Positions 55,241 to 64,000 of a stretch of DNA of 64,000 nucleotides are shown piece by piece. Source of the stretch: Priapulus caudatus (taxonomy: Eukaryota; Priapulida; Priapulimorpha; Priapulimorphida; Priapulidae); assembly GCF_000485595.1 (NCBI RefSeq), contig NW_014577139.1:590338-654337 (forward strand), in the 5' to 3' direction. Under the pieces are notes generated by a model that saw only the letters and a program-made list of their open reading frames with translations, ran no database searches and was not told the DNA's origin. Every line of letters begins with the position of its first letter. Positions within the stretch are counted from its first letter, which is position 1. The position numbers were made by a program, and so were the translations under genes.

Positions 55241-56299
55241 CAGTAATCATAAACCCTGCCTAGGGTCGGCCACATGCAGCACCTTGCCGGTTTTCTTGCA
55301 AAATTCCCATTCCGATGATCATTCCAAATTGGAAGATTGTCAGCTCACATGCAACAGAGCTCCAAATCGGTTTGTTAACATAACATCTACATGTCAAAAC
55401 CCAGCACTCCAGAGCTACTACCAAGGATAGACACAAAGACATCTAAATCCTTATGTGCATGTGTGCGTCCGCAAGGCATGCAACTGTATGCATATCTGTG
55501 TATGAGCGACTGACTGTATGCGTGTGTATGCGTACGTATGTATGTATTATGTATGTGGGTATATATATACTATAGGGCTCCCTCTGGATTCTTATTGGAT
55601 TTGGGTGCTAATTACAAACTACGACATTTATAAACTTGTATCTTTGCACTGTACCTAGTACTTTTTCTTAAACCCTATTTACACTTAAACGACATAAATA
55701 GCAACTATTTACATGTCTACATTGGTGTCTAATATCGTGTAATAGTTGTCCACAAACTGCTAAATGGCCAATTGTAACTGCCAACCAAGCATCGTTCACA
55801 TCAAGAGCCCATTAACCCCAGAGCGTACAACGCTGAAATAGGAAAACCATGGTGTCGTTTCAGCAAAATTAATAAAGTTGACCGACCTTATTTTAATACT
55901 TCTCTACCGGAATATTATGCAGGAGTCATAGCTAGCCAATATAAGATCAACCGCTTGTCTCTACAATGTTCCTATGCTGAGATATAAAGCGATAAAAATA
56001 GAGTACTTCTAGGTATTATCCTAGCGCCATATCACACAGTAACACGCCTATCCCGCGTTTAGTGACTGCTAATTACTTCGACAAAGCTCGTATGTTTCCG
56101 TCGTTCATTGATAAATGAGATGAATCATATATAGCCGAATAAAACTCGTCACTGTGATCCTGTTTCTCTTGTCTTAAACACGTTGTAATATAATTTACTT
56201 GCTCCTGCGATTGTGTTGTTGATTTAACATTCCTTTACCTTCTACTATCTCTTCTCACAGTCGCAGCCATGACTCAAACTACGTTTACTACGGCTAGAC

Positions 56300-56372
56300 T
56301 GGTACCCGTCCCTTCTCACACCCCCGCCCTATATCGAGCGGGTGGTGTGAGAAGGGACGGGTACCAGTCTAT
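56300..56372. mobile_element. Hairpin GACTGGTACCCGT inside P4, TA-flanked
   Basis: GACTGGTACCCGTCCCTTCT and its inverse AGAAGGGACGGGTACCAGTC surround about 30 bp; TA precedes and follows. Confidence 0.7.
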
Positions 56373-56374
56373 TA

Positions 56375-56778
56375 CTACAGCTAGCGTAAAGGGCGGGTCG
56401 CGTGAAATTGTTGTAAAAATTAATTGTTGTAAATAAATCATGTAAATATTTGCGTTAATTGGAAAAAAATTGTTAAACGAATAAAGATAGAAAAATACAG
56501 AAAACAGGAAAATAATTAAAAAACGGATGGTATTTGATCCAACAACCTTTCAGCCTTGAATTGCGTGCTGTACTCGCTAGGCTATAGCGGTATAGCGTAA
56601 TTATGAATTTTGGATGTGCTATGAATATTACGACACTGTGACGTCATTGAGCGACGAAACAAGCTCAACCAATAGCAGCGCTCACTAGAGCCCTATGTTC
56701 TTGATTGACCTAGAAAAAAAAATCACGCGCGCGGGTCATCACCATGGCGACCCGACTTTTACGCTAGCTGTAGTAAAC
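56375..56778. mobile_element. TIR element inside P4 with a tRNA-like module
   Basis: ACTACAGCTAGCGTAAA at the left and TTTACGCTAGCTGTAGT at the right, followed inwards by GGGCGGGTCGC and its approximate inverse GCGACCCGAC. Confidence 0.65.
56525..56592 (-). ncRNA. tRNA-like module (SINE-type pol III promoter)
   Basis: On the - strand: TAGCCTAGCGAG (A box, consensus TRGCNNAGYNGG), then AGCACGCAATTC, AAAGGTTG and GGATCAAATACC (B-box-like, GGTTCRANNCC with one change and one insertion). Order and spacing are those of a tRNA gene, but stems are poor, so a decayed tRNA or SINE head is likelier than a working tRNA. Confidence 0.45.
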
Positions 56779-57128
56779 TCTGTAGTACCAATGACGTAAC
56801 GAGTCAGCGCTCCAAGCGGCGACCAGAAGAAACATTAGCAGTCACTAAACGCGGAATAGGTGTTACTGTGTGATATGGCGCTAGGATTACCTATAAGTAT
56901 ATATACTATACTATAAGTACTATATTTTTATCGCTTTATATCTCGGCATAGGAAAATCGTAGAGACAAGCGGTTGATCTTATATTGGCTAGCTATGACTC
57001 CTGCATAATATTCCGGTAGAGAAGTATCAAAATAAGGTAGGTAAACTTTATTAATTTTGCTGAAACGACACCATGGTTTTCCTATTTCAGCGTTGTACGC
57101 TCTGGGGTTAATGGGCTCTTGTTCACAT

Positions 57129-59394
57129 TTATTATGTTTATACCCTAAACCACTGAGAACAGTGCCTACAAAATGAGTACATTGAGCACAATTAAACAAA
57201 GCCAGTGCAGCTGAAAGCTACCCTTAATGTAAGTATAATTGGGAGCCACACAATTTGGCAACACAAAGATCTGGTTTCACACAGTCCTTAGTGACATTGC
57301 AAACTGCTATGCGCACATGCCACACGTGGCATTGTTTCTATAATAGTTGGCCACCGAATTTGTCTGTTTTTGACACTGACCATTCAGCAAACATGAATAT
57401 TGTACCTACTAATTATCTTACATCACATACATGTTAGCTGTTAGCATACAAAATGGATTATTAATATGGAAATTACTATTATTATTATCAAAATGGATAT
57501 TACAGGTGTGCATCCGACTAGCTGGAAGTGACCTCTGTCGAGTGTCACACAGTAACTCACGCGTGCTTACATTCTTATATGAATCACCAGCTGAAATCTA
57601 GAGCAGGGCTAGTCAAAACACAGGAAATGCCCGATCAGCTGGTAGGGACGAAAGTTGCTGGTCGTCTAAGAACAGACTGGCATTACTCAAAGCGAGACTA
57701 GGTAGTACTCGGAAGAGGAACAATGCGCACGTATATTGTACTTACTGCGATGGTGTGGCTTCCCGGTGCACAGGCTACTTGCATCGCAACAAACTTACAC
57801 AGTTTCTGCAATGCAGTTGCTTGCAGTCTTTTTCTTACTGTTTCGATATGCCTTGAGTGGGTATTTGTGGCACCTCTGTACGTCTGCCTCTGAAAGTCTT
57901 CTGGTGTTTGTTCTGGCCTTCTAGATGTTCTTGATCTCTTGCACTCACCAAAACCTGAAATACTGAACAAAGCAGACTGCACAATAGAAACGATGAACAC
58001 TGGCTGACCTACCATAATCTTTGCACACAAGAAGAATACATAATCCTGATATCCAAACCATTAAAAACTAGTGAACATTTCTACATCACAATGTTAAATA
58101 ACAAATTACGCAAAGTTTCTACAAAGCGCACACTTACTATAGCCAAGCTGAACATATATATATATACGGCTTTTGTCTGAATATTACGAAGTCAGACTAC
58201 CAAAAACAGTCAGTTCAAAGAATAAGTAACTAGTCGATAATGATTATGGGTATCTCCAGCATTTGATGATGCTGAAGCTTCATCTGACGACATACATTTC
58301 TATCACAACCTTACCACACAAATCACCAATGATTTCCCATCTTTGGATCTTTGGCCCTAAACTTTGCTGCCAAATGACGTGGATTTTATTCTGTAGAGTA
58401 TCGATCTGTGTACCATGAATAATCAACCACATAAAATCGCCGAGGTTTATATCGCGATACATCTACATAGTGATGAGTCATCCCACTCCCTACTAATTTC
58501 GTGCATTAGTTACCTATCGAGATGTTTGTTGCTGGAGTGAACTACACACAAAGATAACCGCACACACCGAGCTAAGAGATGTATGCTATAATAATTTATC
58601 TTCCATGCATCAACTGAACTTACCTTACTATCTACACCAGCGAACCTGCCTCATGTTCTACAACAGCATGCTAATACACTTGGCAAAATCAATATAATGC
58701 AATCCCGGTGGGAAGAATTACCAATGACATATTGATCAGCAGTGTTCCCACCACCACAACTACTCCTGGCAGCCATGTTTAATCACCCTGCTATCTAGTA
58801 ATGCAGGCCCACATGCTGCTGCCCATGTCCCCTGAGCTTACTGGCACCATGGCAACAGAGCAATTAAGAGAACCCGCGTTAGCTCTGGCTTTGTCTGTAT
58901 GTGAAACTAATATTGGATGGCATTAGGCACACACACAAGCATTATTAGGCCAAATTTCCATCTCTCCATTACTTAACATAATTTACACTGATATTACGAA
59001 GCTATATATGCAAATTCCCTGTAGATTTTGATAATGGGTTTAGCTTCTGGTAGCAACATCCATGTTATTAAAAACTGCATAAGGGTACACACTGTCTATT
59101 TGCCACATATATGCAGAATTATGTAAAGTATACAGTGTGGGATGAATGTGAACATGGTAGCTGGTTCCTTCCTTAGGCAAAAAAGGGTGTAAAATATTTG
59201 TTTGCTTTGTACTACTACTATAATATATATCTTCCCAGTACCATAACAGATAATCATAAATGTATTTATAATGTAAAAAAAAACATTATCAAACTAGGCT
59301 TGAAATCAGCCCAGTGTAGTATTTTATCACATTGAAAACATCGAGAGAAAAAACGATGACATCAGAGACATGATGCAACCAGCTTTTTTTATGG
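57129..59394. other. Region holding only the unrecognised - strand candidate exons
   Basis: Apart from 57746-58776 nothing specific was seen. Confidence 0.5.
57746..58776 (-). CDS. Candidate unrecognised - strand gene (partial, two exons)
   Basis: A first exon at 58722-58776 opens MAARSSCGGGNTADQYVI before GTAATT (phase 1). A second at 57746-57954, between TTTCAG and GTAAGT, continues in matching phase through GFGECKRSRTSRRPEQTPED and RKRLQATALQKLCKFVAMQ. Another open stretch with a donor, 58315-58462 (starts MYRDINLGDFMWLI), does not fit the phase of the first exon and may be an alternative start or chance. I do not recognise the protein. No terminal exon was found. Confidence 0.25.
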
Positions 59395-62300
59395 CAGGGG
59401 TAGAAATTAACTTTTGAACAAGGGAGTCCAACAGCTCCCTGCCCTCAAAAAGAGAGAGTCCACAGCAAATTAAGGGAGTCCACTATCTGAAGTTCAAAAC
59501 TAAAGATATTAACAATAATGCATGTGCTTATTCATCAAGTTATTTTGATGATTCATGCAGTTGCACGTCTGCCAAATTTTCTTTGAATATTTGCTAAAAA
59601 AATACGGTAATTCCGCGAGGTCGTGCTCTGGAACAATTATCTAGTTAGTATATATAGCAGAATTTCAGGGAGTCACACAGACTCCTGCATATGTCAAATC
59701 AGGGAGTCCGACAGTAAATCAGGGAATATTCGACTCCGGACTCGCGTTAATTTAGGTCAATCATGGTCAAAAATAGAAAAATGCTGATTTCTCCGTTTCG
59801 ATTTCAGCTACAGTAGCCGATGTATAAATACCATTATGGATATTTCTCTGCGATTACAACTCGGAATAATTTAATTTTACACTAGTTTACAAGTTTTAAT
59901 TTTACGAGATTTTTGCTCAGAAACGCTCAATGCACAAAATATAGCGAAATATAGTCTCACCTCAAGTGTTCAAAATTCACGTCGGCCTGTCGGGCCGCCG
60001 CCGACAGTTACGATGCCGGGCCTACAGCTTCTTGATAAAACAGCCCCGCTGATCCTACAGCTATTTGATCACCGAAAATTCGAAACACTGAGAAACTGTT
60101 ACCTGTAGAAATACCTGTTCTTGCATATTAACTTCCAAGGGTATTTATTTAAAAACTAACCCGTGATAAACAGTGACATACATGTAAACAATGCGTTCGC
60201 CCACTGCATATTCGTGCAGCCTGATTGTAAATGAAAGAGCGATAGCCTGGAACCCTGTTCCAAGCTGCGCGCCACAGTGTAGTAAACTAAAGGGCAAGTT
60301 GCCAGTCAAGTGCGGAATTAGCTGCGAGTAACATGAAATCGTTTCTCATTGATGGGTGACCGTGGGTCTGGCCTGAGCCAGTGTCTCAGATTTCGACCAA
60401 TCGACATGACTGTATGATCGACACATGGTTAGACTGGTGTACGTGTGACGGCTCCACTCGCAATGTTATGAGATGCTACTACGTCGCTACCAATGTGTAC
60501 CAGACTACCAGTCTGTCTCTCTGCTGTCAAAGTGGAGAGTCGTAGTTACCAAAGAGCTACATAAAGCAACGATGTGGCGTTTCCTTAATTGTGAGCCCCC
60601 GGCAAAAAAGCATAAACAGTCATCCGACGAGAGACACGAAAACCAGAGAGATTATGATTAAATGGACATTGATAATGACTAATAAACACAAGGAAGAACA
60701 TGATATATGCTGTTTCATTACTGTAATTTGCTCCAAAATTGACGGGCCTACAGTTTTGCTGGCGGGCCTGCAGCTTTTAGTTTTAGGAGCTATAGGCCCT
60801 GCAGGCCTACAGCTATTTCTGTTCAGTGGGAAACACTGCTCACCTCACAGTGGATATACAGTAAAACTCGCATAAGTCGTCATTTTCTAACTCGTCAATT
60901 CGCATAAGTTGTCATGGAAGTCATAGTCCCGATTTTCTCTCATAGTAAATCCATTGGAATAACCCCGCCTAAGTCGTCATTTATAAGCCGTCATTATGTG
61001 TAAGTCGTCGCCCACAGACAGGTCCCATGTCATACAAACAACAGTAATTTCCCATCTGTAAGTCATCATCAGAAATGCTGATGGCGCGCGCGAGCAGTGT
61101 ACGGTCTAGGGGATGTGCGAGCTGGCTGTCGCAGATGATTTGACATTTAATATGCAGGAGTCCGTATGACTCCCTGAAAATTCTGCTATAATAACTAGTT
61201 CATTCCAGAGCACGGCCTCGCGGAATTACCGTATTTTTCCAGTAAATGTTCCAAGAAAATTTGGCAGACGTGCACCGCATATGTCCTGCAATGTCCAAAC
61301 GTGTAATCAACAGCGGGTGTACAGATAGCCAGCGTGTGCCATGCTTGCCGCTAGTGCGTACAAGGTACGTGCATTATGGCCAGCAGCGGTGTCGATTGAT
61401 GTACGGACCCGATTGTTTCATGTCTGTTATGTATGTGGCGCGAACTGATGTCGTGTGTGGAGCATGTTTATGACTGCGTAGTGGTGACAGGCATATAAGT
61501 CGACAAAATGACGACTTGCGCGTATGTCGTCATTTTCGTAAGTCGGCACAAATATGCTGGTCCCAAAAGTGTAGACTTATGTGAGTTTTACTGTATCACT
61601 GATTACACTAACTTGAAACACACTAAGATTTTATGCAGTTCTAGCATAGGAAATTGGATATGAACACATCGTAACACAATGAAAATAATATCGAGTCGCG
61701 AGATTTGTTCAATGTGTCAACTTGCAATCTGTCAGTGCAAGTGAGATTGTGCAAGAGACGTGTAAGTCTATGAATGACAGCTGGCGCTAGTAGCGCTACT
61801 AACTGGTCCAAGACTACAAGAAAAGGCTCGCTGGTAACCGAACTTGCATGTTTTGGTGAATACGAAGGTTCTAATACATTTTATCTTTACTCTAGGCAGT
61901 TGCTGTTACTCAAGGAATAACGATAGGTAATTAAACGGTCATACAAGTGGGGAAAACAATAGACAATTCTCGTAAATATGGCTTTAACGGCAACACATAG
62001 CTGTAAAAAGCGCGTCATGGATTGATATTAAGTGCCGTATATGAGTCATGGTTCTTTATTCGCAAAAAATTTCAATTCGAACATACAATTTTAAAGTTTT
62101 TAATTTTTTTTCGCTAAATATGAACCATGAAGAGAAATCCTGACACACTATTTTAGTACATATTGTACATATCAGGGAGTCCGGAGTCAAATACTTCCTA
62201 ATTTACTGTCGGACTCCCTGATTTTACATATATGCAGAAGTCCGTGCGACTCCCTGAAAATTCTGCCATACTAACTAGTTCGTTCCGCAACACGGCCTCG

Positions 62301-62508
62301 CGGAATTACTGTATTTTTTCAGCTAATGTCCAAAGAAAATTTGGCAGACGTGCAACTGCATGAATATTAAAAATAAGTGCATGCTTTATTGTTAATATCT
62401 TTCATTTTGAACCTCAGACTCCGGACTACCTCATTTTGTTGCGGACTCCCTCTTTTTGAGGGTAGGGAGTCCGCTGACTCCCTTGTTCAAAGGTTAATTT
62501 CTACCCTG
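59395..62508. mobile_element. hAT-like element, about 3.1 kb, GGAGTC subterminal repeats
   Basis: Ends CAGGGGTAGAAATTAACTTT and AAGGTTAATTTCTACCCTG, then mirrored AGGGAGTCCNNNAGCTCCCT-type sequences and a further inverted block (GTCTGCCAAATTTTCTTTG at about 59569; inverse at about 62334). CAGGG termini suggest hAT, but no clean 8-bp duplication was found. A frame at 60573-60661 (MWRFLNCEPPAKKHKQSSDE) resembles the basic N-terminus of some hAT transposases (inference); no catalytic domain was found. Confidence 0.6.
60859..61593. mobile_element. pogo/Tigger-like non-autonomous element, 735 bp, nested
   Basis: Ends CAGTAAAACTCGCATAAGTC and GACTTATGTGAGTTTTACTG, flanked by TA (60857-60858, 61594-61595), with TAAGTCGTCAT subterminal repeats. 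These are typical of pogo/Tigger MITEs. The interior 61146-61280 repeats part of the host hAT-like element. Confidence 0.75.
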
Positions 62509-62529
62509 TTGTGCATAACCTGTGCTTAA

Positions 62530-63124
62530 AGGGATAGTAGACTCTAGGATTTTACTGCATACAACTGTACTTACTGTATAACAAATCGTCTATACCCACA
62601 CGTATTTGTTACCAGATACCTAATTTGATTGTTATAATTAATTACACATCAACGCTACAAAATTTGAACGACGCTATATGACACCCGCGACCGTGCTGCC
62701 ACCCTGGAAAAGTTGCATATTTGTCAATTTATTTTGCACGTCACAGAACAAAGGCTAATCACAAAGGTGCAATTATATTCATACCTAAATGCTATTTAAC
62801 CAAACGATGTTCATTTTAGGACAAATTCATCCATAATTTAACTGAAACTATATGTCGTTTATAAGATATTACAATCCTTTTGCTTTTAAATTAATAAATA
62901 AGAAACACCCTCGGTCTGTAGCCCTTGGCCTTGGCTCAAAAGTGGCTTTGCGCAACTTAGTGCGCTTTGAGTGGCGCCACCGTCGTTGTAATCAAACTGT
63001 AGTCGTTAGTTTTAAAACATTTTTTAATAATATTTCTAATATTGAACCATGAAACTTTTTATGTAGCGTAATTTTAACCTAAATTAACTGAAAATAACCC
63101 TAGAACCTAGAGTAAACTATCCCT
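62530..63124. mobile_element. TTAA-targeting element, 595 bp
   Basis: AGGGATAGTAGACTCTAGG at the left, CCTAGAGTAAACTATCCCT at the right, flanked by TTAA (62526-62529, 63125-63128). TTAA targets are used by piggyBac and Kolobok elements. The frame at 62852 is not recognised. Confidence 0.8.
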
Positions 63125-63128
63125 TTAA

Positions 63129-63880
63129 CATTTTGCTTCCACTCTTTGTGGTAATTGATAAATATAATATATATCCAAAATACCAGTTTTACATAAAAAC
63201 TCAAGATTTGTGCTGTCACATAAATAATTACTTATTTAAATTAGCCTCAGCCTGCTGGAAATTTCATGCAATTTTTTGGCTTGAGCATAGGAAAAAAACT
63301 CATCTATAAAGACGATTAAAGTATAAATAAAACGTGATTGATTTGATTCATTTGTCAATAAACGTTTACTCTTTATCAGAGAAATAACAATGCAAAAACT
63401 TGTATGTATAATTTAGTAGCTCGTATAACTACAAGTACAAGTACTTGAAGTAGAAAGTACAATTTCAACACGTAGGCTTATACTGCTATAGACTATAGTA
63501 TATTATTGACTATGATTCTCAGTATGTATTGACACTAGTAGTAGTACTAGAGTCTAGTAGTAGTAAGTAGTATTGAGTATTGTTAATGTTATTATTGCAG
63601 TCGCACCACCGACAAAACCCATAATATTAATAACCACGATTATTCATAATATGTACACAAATCACGTTGGGTTCTTCCACTTACAAGTAGATGAGCTTCA
63701 CACATTTGCTTTGCACTCACCGGTATATCTGTTATAGGTATTATTAGTGTTAGGTTATGTCAATAAAGTAATCTACAAGAGATAACCCGATAACAAAGAC
63801 GATCTCCAATATGGTGAATGTCGTTTCTACTCATAGTTCTAGATTCTCCCACTACGTGACAGCACTAAATTTAGCCATAG
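63129..63880. other. AT-rich stretch, nothing specific seen
   Basis: No exon, repeat or RNA gene recognised. Confidence 0.5.
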
Positions 63881-63888
63881 AAATACTA

Positions 63889-64000
63889 GACTGGTACCCG
63901 TTCGCCACTTTCACTCCGGTGTAGCGCGAAATTTATGACTTGCGAAATATATGAGATAGCCCCGCCCCCGCGCCTATGCGCATGCGCACTTCGCGTGCGT
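63889..64000. mobile_element. Start of a GACTGGTACCCGT element cut by the window end
   Basis: CTAGACTGGTACCCGT matches the hairpin arm at 56300. The rest lies outside the window. Confidence 0.45.

Larger units (their letters stand above)
49916..55794. other. Upstream of RBFOX: no confirmed gene
   Basis: Expected to hold the RBFOX 5' UTR and promoter. A GC-rich stretch at 51.4-51.8 kb stands out; open frames there are overlapping and unrecognised. Confidence 0.4.
55802..57121. mobile_element. CAAGAG palindrome P4, 1320 bp, with nested insertions
   Basis: Ends CAAGAGCCCATTAACCCCAG and CTGGGGTTAATGGGCTCTTG; flanked by TTCACAT (55795-55801, 57122-57128). Arms of about 280 bp, for example GATCAACCGCTTGTCTCTAC and its inverse. 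The open frames in the arms (56936-57199 on -) are mirror shadows. Confidence 0.85.

Noticed and set aside
56936-57199. 87-codon ORF MFNCAQCTHFVG
   Set aside because: Lies in one arm of palindrome P4; the other arm breaks the frame, and nothing is recognised.
58315-58462. Stretch MYRDINLGDFMWLI..GDLCG as part of a MUS81/ERCC4 nuclease
   Set aside because: GDF-W and DLCG recall that family, but the residues between do not align and the next exon does not continue it.

Overview
The window is animal nuclear DNA: two genes with GT-AG introns, both metazoan in type, in an AT-rich, repeat-dense background. Left to right it holds DNAI2 (axonemal outer-arm dynein intermediate chain 2) on the + strand, 2.0-17.3 kb, and an RBFOX (Fox-1 family RNA-binding splicing regulator) gene on the - strand, 49.9-19.7 kb. 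They lie tail to tail. Together they show a ciliated animal; the many palindromic and DNA-transposon repeats resemble those of marine invertebrates, but the sequence does not fix the phylum. Most computed ORFs outside the exons given here are chance or lie inside repeats.

DNAI2 was rebuilt as 12 coding exons (about 620 codons; human is about 605). From exon 5 (second copy) onward every exon is open and the splice phases agree. Exons 1 and 4, left of a 25-N gap, carry small indels. The 1.24 kb before the gap is repeated after it (exon 5 included) with about 20 small indels, so the gap is most likely an unmerged overlap between contig ends and the left part has a raw-read error rate. RBFOX was rebuilt as 11 coding exons (about 372 codons) whose phases agree throughout: an acidic start exon, a linker exon, an RRM split over four exons, Ala-rich C-terminal exons and the family's C-terminal signature.

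The RBFOX introns hold a nest of mobile elements: an 8-bp-TSD hAT MITE, a MULE-like palindrome, a Harbinger MITE inserted in a palindromic element, a PIF/Harbinger remnant with a transposase N-terminal fragment, and a 4.15-kb direct duplication with a partial third copy. The duplication repeats a 52-nt RBFOX exon. Downstream, 55.8-63.1 kb holds further nested elements: a palindrome carrying a tRNA-like module, an hAT-like element with a pogo-like insert, and a TTAA element.

The points most worth following up are: (1) the 93-nt RRM exon of RBFOX has the Fox motif TGCATG over its 5' splice site, touching its 3' splice site and once more upstream, which matches vertebrate RBFOX autoregulation; (2) the duplicated 52-nt RBFOX exon, whose length allows only one copy per mRNA; (3) a family of perfect-to-imperfect palindromic elements, from about 46 bp to 1.3 kb, sharing CA(A/G)GAG termini and 7-bp target duplications; (4) a dispersed repeat that carries nuclear-receptor-type DR1 sites into DNAI2 introns.
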